A stretch of 10,245 nt of DNA from WJKG01 sp964627305 (GCA_964627305.1 CAZVHP010000024.1:1-10245), one strand, 5' to 3'; counted from the stretch's first letter, positions 1-6,098 are shown. The notes: generated by a model from the letters alone, not told the origin. Program-made: numbers and translations.

Positions 1-59
1 ATCAGGCCGAAAAGCACGCTGCTTGAAAAATCAATTTACACAACTCTTGACATGAGCTC
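1..59 (+). mobile_element. Inward-facing 3' end of an insertion sequence (left copy), possibly IS256-like
   Basis: This segment is the reverse complement of 10146-10204 with three mismatches (positions 6, 15 and 56), that is 56 of 59 bases. Read on the plus strand it can hold the end of an ORF in either of two frames: one stops with TGA at 24-26 (tail QAEKHAA) and one with TGA at 53-55 (tail ending NQFTQLLT). The outer part, ATTTACACAACTCTTGACA, resembles the terminal inverted repeats of IS256-family elements, which commonly carry a TTTACACA...TTGACA-like end. The family assignment is from memory and tentative. The homology stops sharply at about position 59, as expected for an element boundary. 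The rest of the element lies outside the window. Confidence 0.5.
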
Positions 60-112
60 TCAACGATGTGATGCAGACATGGTATCTCCATTACCTGTAC
101 AACTGAGAATCC

Positions 113-129
113 ACGGCTGCGTAAGCCGT
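113..129. repeat. Small hairpin (6-bp stem)
   Basis: ACGGCT (113-118) and AGCCGT (124-129) are perfect inverted arms around a 5-nt loop. It lies in the leader between the left IS end and the first TonB-domain gene, immediately before a larger hairpin. There is no T tract, so a terminator role is not supported; it may be a 5'UTR structure. Confidence 0.35.
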
Positions 130-133
130 ATCG

Positions 134-173
134 CAGGGGTATCCTCGCTCGGCATCCCGGGCGGGGATACCTG
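134..173. repeat. Hairpin upstream of the first TonB-domain gene
   Basis: GGTATCC (138-144) pairs with GGATACC (165-171). Alternatively CAGG + TATCC pairs with GGATA + CCTG across a 2-nt bulge, giving 9 bp. The loop is about 20 nt. It ends about 35 nt before the ATG at 208. No T run follows. It could be a leader structure or part of an old intergenic repeat; no function can be assigned from sequence. Confidence 0.35.
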
Positions 174-207
174 TAACAGCCACGGCGTCGAAAGGGTGTG
201 ATCTCTG

Positions 208-1131
208 ATGAGTCAGCACACTGACACTAACCGGCATCTCATGAAGGTAACATACCAGCGCAATATGATCATGGCGCAACTGGTCGTGATCGGGCTGTGC
301 GGTCTGGTCTTGCTCGGGAGCTATGTTGCCGATCAGGCCCAGCCGGCTCGCGACTGTCACGTCCGCGTCATCGAATCGTCGGTTGTGATCCGCGACACCA
401 GCATCATAAAACGCGATTCGATACGACACGCCCGACACATGTTGCCCCGGTTTAATCCGTTCGCGTACCGACATGAAGGATTCATCGGATTCGCAACACT
501 CAGACCGGTTTCAGCTGAACCCCGGCCTGTCAGTGCCCCCGAACCTGTGGCTGTTCTCGTTCCGGAGGTTGTACCCGATGAGTTCAACGTGTCGTATTCT
601 TTGAGATCGGGGGCAGACACTGGTGTGTTTCTGCCCGAGGGTGTTCGACTATCACAATTCCTACCGGCGGATACCTCGCACAACTCGGTCAATCTCCCCG
701 TCCGGCTCATCCATAGTGTGAAGCCTAAGGTGCCGCCAATAGCCACATGGAATGACAAGGAGGGCTACGTCGAGGTACTACTGCTGGTGGACAGTCTCGG
801 AAATCAGCAGCACTTTTCCTGCCGCAAGCACCGGCCGCCCCAGGCTTCCGGACCCGCCTTTAGCCTGGACGTGCTCGGGAAGGGTGGGAAGACAGGGTCG
901 CTTGAATTCTACGTCGACCAGCGTGAAAACAACCTGCTGTATGTCAATCTGGCTGAGCGACCGCGAGACTATCATTTTGCCGACTACCTAATGGGTGTTC
1001 TCCCGCAGTGGACGTTCGCCCCGGCTGTCCGGAACAGCAGACCTGTTGCCAGCTTCGTGATCGTTCAGTATCGGTTCTGTCGTGGGGCAGATCCTGATTG
1101 TCAAGATCTGCTCTTGAGGAGTGTGTCGTAA
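208..1131 (+). CDS. Membrane-anchored TonB C-terminal-domain protein (TonB-like A)
   Basis: The 307-residue product has a short basic N-terminus, one membrane segment at about residues 20-41 and a Pro-rich periplasmic linker at about 100-120 (EPRPVSAPEPVAVLVPEVVP). The C-terminal part, about 163-290, resembles the TonB C-terminal domain. The fold signs are a KPKVPP start, a strand ending LLLVDSLGN and the closing W-T-F-x-P-A-V-R-N-S-R-P-V then V-x-Y-R-F, as in energy-transducer TonB proteins. About 70 extra residues separate the first strands from the final helix and strand. In known TonB the anchor contacts ExbB/ExbD and the C-terminal domain contacts outer-membrane receptors; neither partner is encoded here. 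The start at 208 follows a weak purine stretch. ATG at 241 (MKVTYQ) is a good alternative because it matches the start signature of the paralogue at 4484. The membrane-anchor DNA (255-349) is nearly duplicated at 2570-2664. Family is fairly sure, function is inferred. Confidence 0.75.
   Translation: MSQHTDTNRHLMKVTYQRNMIMAQLVVIGLCGLVLLGSYVADQAQPARDCHVRVIESSVVIRDTSIIKRDSIRHARHMLPRFNPFAYRHEGFIGFATLRPVSAEPRPVSAPEPVAVLVPEVVPDEFNVSYSLRSGADTGVFLPEGVRLSQFLPADTSHNSVNLPVRLIHSVKPKVPPIATWNDKEGYVEVLLLVDSLGNQQHFSCRKHRPPQASGPAFSLDVLGKGGKTGSLEFYVDQRENNLLYVNLAERPRDYHFADYLMGVLPQWTFAPAVRNSRPVASFVIVQYRFCRGADPDCQDLLLRSVS
255..349 (+). repeat. 95-nt repeat encoding a membrane anchor, copy 1
   Basis: The block is identical to 2570-2664 at 91 of 95 positions (differences at 307, 317, 329 and 341). 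It encodes the transmembrane anchor of TonB-like protein A. Sequence on both sides diverges abruptly, so only the anchor-coding segment was copied. The high nucleotide identity implies a recent event. Confidence 0.85.
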
Positions 1132-1207
1132 TATATTCCACAATGTGAAGGAGCAATCGGCCCCGGCAACTCACTCTCGACCCACGCAGATGGAAAGGAA
1201 CCACCCC

Positions 1208-2110
1208 ATGCGCCACTGGTATCTCGGACATGACCTGAAGCGGTCCTACCGCCGCAATTTCGCCATAAGCTGGCTGGTGGTACTGGGGCTTGTCTGCACC
1301 GTGACCGTTGTGCTCATGTCATTCAGGCAACGCGATGGTCTCGACGGGGTGGCGCACGTCGCCCCGCAGACGCTACTCACGACAGTGTCTGCCGGCGGTG
1401 CCGGTCAAGCCGGTGCTGCCGGTACTGACGGTGTCCATACGGGAACTGCCCCCGATTCCTGGCTGTCATACCTTCGCCGTGGCATGGACTTGCCGCCGGG
1501 ATATGTCGGTCGGCTTGTCGTGGTCCGTGACCAACCCGCAGTGACGAACGTCCGCCTTGATCCTCAGCACGCACTCAGCCGGCACAGCCAGGATTGCGAT
1601 CTGCCCGCATTGCTTCTCGATAACCACCGCCCGGGTTCGTATGGCCAGGGTATCGGTGAGTACTGGCCTGGCGGGAGCGATGAGTTCGGACTGCCTCCGT
1701 CAAAGCCGCTCTTGCCGATCCAAGGCTCCCTGCCGTTGCCGCTCTCGCAACGGCAGACCGTTGATGTCAACCGGCGCGCGAGCCTTCATCTAAAGCCGGC
1801 AGCATGGCCGGCGAAGGCCGATGCCTTCCCACCGCGAGTGGATTCCGGCGTCGTCTGGCTTACCTGTACCCTTGAGGCCGATGGTTCGATAGCCTTCAGC
1901 ATCGACTCCGCCTTGCCTGTGCACAAGGGATTTGAACAGGCTGTCCAGTGGTCGTTGTGGCGCAGCCACTACACACCCGCCGTGCGGCACGGCCGGCCGG
2001 TCGCGACCGCATTCAGGATGACCTACATCGTGCACCGGGAACGTTCGGTCAACTGGGTGGAGTCGGCCTATGGCGTTATCGATGCCTCCGTGGCCAATTC
2101 CCGCGATTGA
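1208..2110 (+). CDS. Membrane-anchored TonB C-terminal-domain protein (TonB-like B)
   Basis: The start at 1208 is chosen because AAAGGA lies about 9 nt upstream and the product then begins MRHWYLGHDLKRSYRRN just before the membrane segment (residues 18-39). An open frame runs back to a GTG at 1121, but that would overlap the previous gene and add a composition-poor extension. The 300-residue product has a Gly/Ala-rich linker (AGGAGQAGAAG) and a compact C-terminal domain at about 206-286: PP-x3-SGVVWLTCTLEADG, then a helix, then Y-T-P-A-V-R-H-G-R-P-V-A-T. This is the typical closing motif of TonB-family proteins and, unlike A and C, has no large insertion. It lies 76 nt downstream of TonB-like A, probably co-transcribed. 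The LKRSYRRN start matches MKVTYQRN in A and MKRTYQPS in C. No ExbB/ExbD is nearby. Confidence 0.72.
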   Translation: MRHWYLGHDLKRSYRRNFAISWLVVLGLVCTVTVVLMSFRQRDGLDGVAHVAPQTLLTTVSAGGAGQAGAAGTDGVHTGTAPDSWLSYLRRGMDLPPGYVGRLVVVRDQPAVTNVRLDPQHALSRHSQDCDLPALLLDNHRPGSYGQGIGEYWPGGSDEFGLPPSKPLLPIQGSLPLPLSQRQTVDVNRRASLHLKPAAWPAKADAFPPRVDSGVVWLTCTLEADGSIAFSIDSALPVHKGFEQAVQWSLWRSHYTPAVRHGRPVATAFRMTYIVHRERSVNWVESAYGVIDASVANSRD

Positions 2111-2155
2111 CCGGCACGCGGCTACTTTCGCCTTCCGGGGTTTCTCGGGCCGGTG

Positions 2156-2170
2156 TGTCACATATTGACA
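2156..2170. promoter_or_regulatory. Candidate operator dyad TGTCA-N5-TGACA, copy 1
   Basis: The perfect 5-bp arms TGTCA and TGACA flank CATAT at the very start of the duplicated cassette, about 72 nt upstream of the -35 hexamer. It is conserved without change at 5856-5870. The position suits an upstream activator or enhancer site, possibly for the Fis-type HTH of the regulator at 6540. That link is inference. Confidence 0.4.
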
Positions 2171-2242
2171 CAGCCTCGGCGCGACGGGAAAGCGTGGCGG
2201 GCCGAAGGCCCCCAAAAAGTCCCCTCCCGGCCAATCAAATGC

Positions 2243-2272
2243 TTGACACACATCATCCTGCGGGTCTATACT
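2243..2272 (+). promoter_or_regulatory. Sigma-70-type promoter, copy 1
   Basis: TTGACA (2243-2248) is a perfect -35 hexamer and TATACT (2267-2272) a 5-of-6 -10 hexamer, separated by 18 nt. The start of transcription is expected near 2279. The same elements with the same spacing recur at 5943-5972 while the spacer has mutated, which argues for selection on the hexamers. CTAC-CA-GTAG (2271-2280) forms a small dyad over the -10/start region. It would read into 2451 and the secreted-protein genes at 2736 and 3506. Confidence 0.75.
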
Positions 2273-2450
2273 ACCAGTAGCAGATAAGCATCGAATCACT
2301 CGCCTTGAGTGACTGGGGCAACAACCAATCGCGGTATTTCGGGCAGCACTATTTCCGACTGACATACGCTTGCGTCTTCGCACGCCTCTCGCGGGCCTGG
2401 CCGATGAAGACAAAGGTGATTGCATGTGAACTCATCTACAGGCAGGCTGT

Positions 2451-2726
2451 ATGAGTGCAAACCATGTATGTAATCGGATTGCCGTGTGTGTGATCACGCT
2501 TGCGGGCGCACCTCCTGTGCAGCAGTGGGATGTCGACAATCAAGGCCCGCCTGCCGTCGGCGCCGACCGCCAGCGCAATATGATCATGGCGCAACTGGTC
2601 GTGATCGGGCTGTGCGGTCTGGCCTTGCTCGTGAGCTATGTTGACGATCAGGCCCGGCCGGCTCATCGAACGTACTGCCGTCCGGGTCGACGAACGTCAG
2701 GATCTGGACTTGGCATTCAGTCATAG
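2451..2726 (+). pseudogene. Decayed ORF carrying a TonB-like membrane anchor fragment
   Basis: An open frame of 91 codons whose only recognisable part is residues 41-72, a near-copy of the anchor of TonB-like A (RQRNMIMAQLVVIGLCGL and onward). The preceding 40 residues have no membrane or signal character and the tail is short. The whole periplasmic linker and TonB C-terminal domain are missing. No convincing ribosome-binding site precedes 2451. It lies in the leader of the next gene and ends 9 nt before that gene's ATG. Most likely it is a remnant of duplication and deletion. A small anchor-only membrane peptide cannot be excluded because the hydrophobic segment is intact. Confidence 0.6.
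2570..2664 (+). repeat. 95-nt anchor repeat, copy 2
   Basis: This is the partner of 255-349, with 91 of 95 identical positions and the reading frame kept open through the block. Homology ends abruptly at both edges. Confidence 0.85.
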
Positions 2727-2735
2727 AGAATCGAG

Positions 2736-3509
2736 ATGATAAAGCTGATAGTGAAAGCTCTGTTGGTAGGCACAGTCATCTTGTCACTTGCTCCACCGAT
2801 ATTGGGTCAGTCTCCGGTAGATCCGGAGAATGACACATTCGTGGAGGGAAGATACACTCCCCCTCCAAGGCTCGAGATAAGACCGATTCGCGTGATGATC
2901 AGCAGCCTCTACGACGGAGAGCAGCCAATCCGCCTGGTTGAGGATATGAATCAGTTCGGCTCGGGGTTTCTCAAGTACGAGATTTCACAGACCGACACAT
3001 CGATCACCTATGTCATTTCGCCGCGGTTACGACCATCCCTTCCACCGAGAAGTCCTTTGATGAAGTTTGACGGCCCGAAAGGCCAATGGTACCTGTACTT
3101 CGTACGGCGCGACATCGGGGATACGTGCATCATCCGTATCGACTACACCAACAACCGGGACACCATACGGTTCTACCCTGCGGTTGTTCAGGAGCGGCTC
3201 TTCATCAAACTGGAGGTTATCAGAGAACTGCCGGAAGATGCGAGTTGGATTCAGCTCGGGAAGAAGCATGGAGAGCTCCGCCGATTCATATCACAGATGG
3301 ATACCACCGGAATCGAGATCCTGAAACTTGGTGAAGGTTTCTACCGAGGGATTCCACATGCCGTGAAAGTCAGTAAGGGGGACAACAGAACCGACAAGGG
3401 GTGGCTGCTGGTCCTAAAACCACGAACCGAAGATGCGAGAGAACGCGTCCGAAGTATTGTGGATGAATACATCCCCCGAAAGACTGCTGAAAGGGAGATG
3501 GGACGGTGA
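2736..3509 (+). CDS. Exported protein of unknown function
   Basis: The 257-residue product begins with a Sec signal peptide: basic MIKLIVK, a hydrophobic core to about residue 19, and likely cleavage after ILG at about residue 24. GAGAATCGAG precedes the ATG. The mature part is soluble and strand-rich (for example YLYFVRRDIGDTCIIRIDY near the middle), with a charged helical C-terminus (DARERVRSIVDEYIPRKTAE). I do not recognise the family. Its last 4 nt overlap the GTG start of the next gene, so the two are probably translated together. The nearest upstream promoter is the cassette at 2243, with about 450 nt of leader containing the anchor remnant. Base composition is nearer 50% GC than that of genes A and B, suggesting a different history. 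Confidence 0.7.
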   Translation: MIKLIVKALLVGTVILSLAPPILGQSPVDPENDTFVEGRYTPPPRLEIRPIRVMISSLYDGEQPIRLVEDMNQFGSGFLKYEISQTDTSITYVISPRLRPSLPPRSPLMKFDGPKGQWYLYFVRRDIGDTCIIRIDYTNNRDTIRFYPAVVQERLFIKLEVIRELPEDASWIQLGKKHGELRRFISQMDTTGIEILKLGEGFYRGIPHAVKVSKGDNRTDKGWLLVLKPRTEDARERVRSIVDEYIPRKTAEREMGR

Positions 3510-4009
3510 AGACCGAGAGCGCCTGGTACCACCTGAGACAACTGCTATCGCGGTGGTATATCAGTCTGATAGTCCTGTTGGTAGGTACTGTGTTTCTCGT
3601 GGGCTGTGTTACCATCCTTTCCGTGACCGTGGCAGTGACGCACAAGGAGGAGAGGGTGTACGAACTGCCAGATTTCATATCCTCTCCAGAGGAGTATCAA
3701 GCGCTCTACGATATTCTGACTCCTTCGGCAGATTCCGTTTACACGGCATTAATAGCTGAACATGGCATCGCGACGAATATTCCTGAGGAATACAGGGGAC
3801 GACCATACATGGTGTCACTGAAGTACTTTCCTTCCACTAATGAACACAGACTCGTGGGCCACTTCTTCCTCAAGTGTCCGTGCGGTTCGATATCAGAAAA
3901 CATCCTGGTAGCTGCCGTCGACCTTGAGACGAAAGAGGTTCTTCTTAGTCAGCAAATGAGCTGGTCCGATTACAAGGTCGGGCTGGAGTCATCAACTACA
4001 ATTCCCTAA
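3506..4009 (+). CDS. Putative lipoprotein or membrane-anchored protein of unknown function
   Basis: The GTG start at 3506 overlaps the previous stop as GTGA, with GGGAG about 8-12 nt upstream, a classic coupled start. The 167-residue product has a basic N-terminus, a hydrophobic stretch from about residue 18, and L-V-G-C at 31-34, a textbook lipobox with Cys34 as the lipidated residue. A further hydrophobic run (VTILSVTVAV) follows the Cys, so a single membrane anchor is the alternative. The mature part includes KCPCGSISENILVAAVDLETKEV, with a C-P-C motif. The family is not recognised. Its core LIV..LLVGTV resembles the signal peptide of the preceding protein (LIVKALLVGTV), and the DNA is also similar, so the export signals may share an origin. 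Confidence 0.68.
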   Translation: MKTESAWYHLRQLLSRWYISLIVLLVGTVFLVGCVTILSVTVAVTHKEERVYELPDFISSPEEYQALYDILTPSADSVYTALIAEHGIATNIPEEYRGRPYMVSLKYFPSTNEHRLVGHFFLKCPCGSISENILVAAVDLETKEVLLSQQMSWSDYKVGLESSTTIP

Positions 4010-4117
4010 CCCCGGTATGGAGGAGGGCACTTTAGAAACCAAGACAGTGGTTATGCTGATTAGGGCCTTTGGAATCAGCACTAACCCATATGTTAACCGT
4101 ACAAAAGGGGTTTGACG

Positions 4118-4335
4118 ATGTCAATGAGACGACGCGTCACTATGGTGTTGCTTACCACTGACTGCTGATTGCGGTGGTAGTTCCGCCGGCGGTCAGCAAC
4201 CCCGTTCCCAATTATGCTAATGTCAAATATCTTGCCAGCGGCTCTTGCATGCGCCTTCACCTGGACGTGAGCCCGGATCCGCTGCTTGATTGGCTTATGT
4301 GCACAGGAACCTCGATGATGGACTACCTGCTATAG
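4118..4335 (+). pseudogene. Frameshifted remnant of a small secreted protein
   Basis: ATG at 4118, preceded by AAAAGGGG, begins MSMRRRVTMVLLTTDC and stops at 4166-4168. In another frame, from 4162, the reading continues LLIAVVVPPAVSNPVPNYAN and on to a stop at 4333-4335. Joined by one base deletion near 4155-4165, the two parts make a well-formed signal peptide (RRR, hydrophobic core, P-P-A-V-S) and a roughly 45-residue mature part containing LHLDVSPDPLLDWLM. This is a reading by eye; a sequencing indel would look the same. The family is not recognised. It lies in the otherwise gene-free gap 4010-4417. Confidence 0.4.
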
Positions 4336-4339
4336 CAGG
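4326..4339. repeat. 14-bp perfect palindrome
   Basis: CCTGCTATAGCAGG is fully self-complementary. It overlaps the stop of the frameshifted relic and lies just before the hairpin at 4360. It could be an operator for the following TonB-domain gene or simply part of the terminator region. Confidence 0.35.
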
Positions 4340-4359
4340 ATATGCCCTGACAACCAAGC

Positions 4360-4385
4360 GGACAGGACCTTTTGGGGTCCTGTCC
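4360..4385 (+). terminator. Probable intrinsic terminator hairpin
   Basis: GGACAGGACC (4360-4369) and GGTCCTGTCC (4376-4385) form a perfect 10-bp stem with a 6-nt loop, followed by CTTCTTG. The T tract is weak, but stem strength and position (after 3506-4009 and its relic, before the gene at 4418) fit a terminator. Confidence 0.55.
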
Positions 4386-4417
4386 CTTCTTGAATTCCAG
4401 AACCGAGTGATGAGACC

Positions 4418-5539
4418 ATGAGTATCTTTCGATCGCTTGAGGCGTGCTTTCTCGGCAGAGACAACGAACCTCACACTCTTGTAATGAAGAGGACATACCA
4501 GCCCTCAATGCTGATCTCTTTGGCTGTTGTGTTCACGATCGCATGTGCTTTCGCTCTTTACCTCTCCTCACTGGGACCCACTACCCCGAAGAGCCCCGGT
4601 GGTAGCGATCTTGAACATCGATTTCGCATCGAACCGAAAGACGAAGAAGTCATAGTTCCAAAGTCCTCCAGAGGCTCACCGCCGTTGCCCGCGAAATATC
4701 TGAATCATGACGGCCTGGTTAGTGGATACAGGATCGTCTCAGATGAAGTGCATATCATTGAGATAGCCGATATGAAAACCGACCCGCTGGCTTATGACTT
4801 GACCCCAAGCATTGATCCTGTGATCTCGAATCCTAACTGGTCTGGCGAGGGTGCCGGAACTGGTCGAGGTGCCGGAACTGGTTCTGATGACGAAATATAC
4901 ATCTCACCGGAGTTCGAGGTCACAGAACTTGACGCTCCTCCAAGAGAATTGGCAAAACAGGGTCTCCGAATCCTGTCGGAGATCAGGGATCCGAAGTATC
5001 CGGATGCCATCAAATCGGACCAGTCAATCTGTTGTGAGACATTAGTTTTTGTGTTCGTTGACGAGGAGGGTAAGCTCGGAAGATTCCCGGACACCCTGAG
5101 GGGTAAGGCAACTGCCAGTTTCCACAACCATGGCAAGATGAATCGTCTGGAACTGCTCTACGAAGGTAGAGATTCGTTGATTGCGATCATGGTTATGGAA
5201 GGCCAGTTGACCCCTTTGCCACTGAATGGCCCCAAAATCATGGAGTACCAAAACGGCGATAAGATAGATACTCTTGAATATGCCCAGTTCACCAGATGGA
5301 TTGTGGGCAGTGACCAGGATTCGATCTACATCAAGAATCTTGGTACTGGAGTGGCTGCCGGATTGTTTGCCAAAGAGATGATACGTCCACTCTTAGAGAC
5401 TGACTTCATACCCCGGATTGAAAACGGTCGCCCGGTAGGCAGTTGGTTTGCATCCATGTTCTTGTTCAATCGAAAGACCGGATCTGAGATGGATTGGCTA
5501 CGGCAGTTGCATCTGAATAAGCTAAAGAGAAAGAAGTGA
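4418..5539 (+). CDS. Membrane-anchored TonB-like protein (TonB-like C), diverged
   Basis: The product has 373 residues from 4418, with a membrane segment at about 31-50 preceded by MKRTYQPS (residues 23-30). That signature matches A and B, so ATG 4484 may be the true start, although neither start has a good ribosome-binding site. A Gly-rich linker with the tandem GAGTGRGAGTG lies near residues 145-155. The C-terminal region begins near 170: APPREL, then RDPKYPD at 190-196, then LVFVFVDEEGKLG, the usual first half of a TonB C-terminal domain. The closing part F-I-P-R-I-E-N-G-R-P-V-G-S-W-F appears only after about 110 inserted residues. This split-domain layout is shared with A. The tail is basic (KLKRKK). 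GC is about 50%, lower than A and B. Assignment to the TonB superfamily is reasonable; a role in outer-membrane energising is unproven. Confidence 0.62.
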   Translation: MSIFRSLEACFLGRDNEPHTLVMKRTYQPSMLISLAVVFTIACAFALYLSSLGPTTPKSPGGSDLEHRFRIEPKDEEVIVPKSSRGSPPLPAKYLNHDGLVSGYRIVSDEVHIIEIADMKTDPLAYDLTPSIDPVISNPNWSGEGAGTGRGAGTGSDDEIYISPEFEVTELDAPPRELAKQGLRILSEIRDPKYPDAIKSDQSICCETLVFVFVDEEGKLGRFPDTLRGKATASFHNHGKMNRLELLYEGRDSLIAIMVMEGQLTPLPLNGPKIMEYQNGDKIDTLEYAQFTRWIVGSDQDSIYIKNLGTGVAAGLFAKEMIRPLLETDFIPRIENGRPVGSWFASMFLFNRKTGSEMDWLRQLHLNKLKRKK

Positions 5540-5573
5540 CTAATCTGACCATCTGAAACCGCTGCGCTACCCC

Positions 5574-5603
5574 CTCTCCCCTCAAAACACTTGAATCGGA
5601 GGC
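5574..5603 (+). repeat. Regulator leader repeat, copy 1
   Basis: The 30-nt block matches 6499-6528 at 29 of 30 positions (difference at 5585). It carries the GGAGG ribosome-binding site, 12 nt ahead of the stump's ATG at 5615, exactly the spacing seen before the intact regulator's ATG at 6540. Confidence 0.7.
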
Positions 5604-5614
5604 GACGCCGAGCC

Positions 5615-5701
5615 ATGACACAAGACAACCAAGCCCGATTGGATCGAGCGGAAGAACTCGTTAGCAATAAGGATACTGCTCGCGCAAAGGCCTGCCGTTG
5701 A
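5615..5701 (+). pseudogene. 28-codon stump of a TPR/sigma-54 regulator gene
   Basis: The product, MTQDNQARLDRAEELVSNKD plus eight residues, aligns without gaps to the first residues of the regulator at 6540 (MATKEQTILHQAEALLAAKE...), with 9 identities in 28 including the A-E-x-L and K-x3-R-A spacing. The shared leader repeat (5574-5603) and ribosome-binding-site spacing support true homology. A TGA then ends it, followed by a hairpin at 5739. So the start and possibly the terminator of a second regulator survive while the middle is deleted. A functional 28-residue peptide is possible but less likely. Protein divergence from the intact copy is large, so it came from a different paralogue. Confidence 0.6.
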
Positions 5702-5738
5702 CCAACATCTATCTGCTTTCGCCGTCCGGGTTTCCTCA

Positions 5739-5771
5739 ACCCGCCCGCTCACATCCCCAGACCGGGCGGGT
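5739..5771 (+). terminator. Hairpin, probable terminator of the lost regulator
   Basis: ACCCGCCCG (5739-5747) and CGGGCGGGT (5763-5771) form a perfect 9-bp stem with a 15-nt loop, followed by ATCTGTTTGCC. The downstream bases resemble those after the intact regulator's terminator (TTTCTGTGTGCGAG against ATCTGTTTGCCGCGAG). The T tract is weak. Confidence 0.45.
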
Positions 5772-5855
5772 ATCTGTTTGCCGCGAGAGCCGCTCACCTC
5801 AGTGCGCCTGCCACGCGCATAACCGGCACAAAACTCCGGTCTTTCAGCCTCTTTT

Positions 5856-5870
5856 TGTCACATATTGACA
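5856..5870. promoter_or_regulatory. Candidate operator dyad TGTCA-N5-TGACA, copy 2
   Basis: It is identical to 2156-2170 and lies about 72 nt upstream of the -35 hexamer. Exact conservation in both copies is the only evidence for function. Confidence 0.4.
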
Positions 5871-5942
5871 CAGCCTCGGCGCGACGGGAAAGCGTGGCGG
5901 GCCGAAGGCGTCCAAAAAGTCCCCTCCGGGCCAATCAAATGC

Positions 5943-5972
5943 TTGACACACATCCCCCTGCGGGGCTATACT
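5943..5972 (+). promoter_or_regulatory. Sigma-70-type promoter, copy 2
   Basis: TTGACA (5943-5948), an 18-nt spacer and TATACT (5967-5972). In this copy the start-site dyad is longer than in copy 1: TACTAC-CA-GTAGTA at 5969-5982. It would drive 6099 and 6540, with a leader of about 120 nt. Confidence 0.75.
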
Positions 5973-6098
5973 ACCAGTAGTAGATAAGCATCGAATCACT
6001 CGCATTGACGCATTGAGTGATCGGGGCGACAGCCGACAACAACAGTGTAGACAAGAACATAACCTATATCGATAGTCCTCTAACACAAAGGAGGCAAT

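Larger units (their letters stand above)
2156..2320 (+). repeat. Promoter cassette, copy 1
   Basis: The block repeats at 5856-6028 at an exact offset of 3700 through 2308, with 8 mismatches in 153 positions. After that, copy 2 carries an extra 8-nt tandem unit (CGCATTGA). The cassette holds, in order, a TGTCA/TGACA dyad, a possible -24/-12 element, a strong sigma-70-type promoter and a CTAC/GTAG dyad over the start site. None of the mismatches falls in the -35, -10 or distal dyad. It lies just after the stop of TonB-like B and ahead of the genes at 2451-4009. Confidence 0.85.
5856..6028 (+). repeat. Promoter cassette, copy 2
   Basis: This is the partner of 2156-2320. It is colinear to 6008, then has an extra CGCATTGA tandem unit (6009-6016) before homology resumes to about 6028. 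It lies directly ahead of the small secreted-protein gene at 6099 and the regulator at 6540. Confidence 0.85.

Noticed and set aside
47..76. Promoter from TTGACA at 47-52
   Set aside because: The -35 hexamer is perfect but no acceptable -10 lies 16-18 nt downstream. The TTGACA belongs to the conserved IS end.
1121..1207. Longer N-terminus for TonB-like B from GTG 1121
   Set aside because: It would overlap the preceding gene, has no ribosome-binding site, and would place 29 extra polar residues before the membrane anchor. AAAGGA before ATG 1208 is better.
2156..2170. GlnR/TnrA operator (TGTNA...TNACA type)
   Set aside because: The arms fit but the spacing is 15 bp overall rather than 17, and those regulators are typical of Gram-positive bacteria, which the rest of the window does not suggest.
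1790..2425. A 211-codon minus-strand frame
   Set aside because: It is antisense to TonB-like B and crosses the promoter cassette. The plus-strand gene has the domain evidence; the minus product is Arg/Pro-rich shadow sequence. A similar shadow arises at cassette copy 2.
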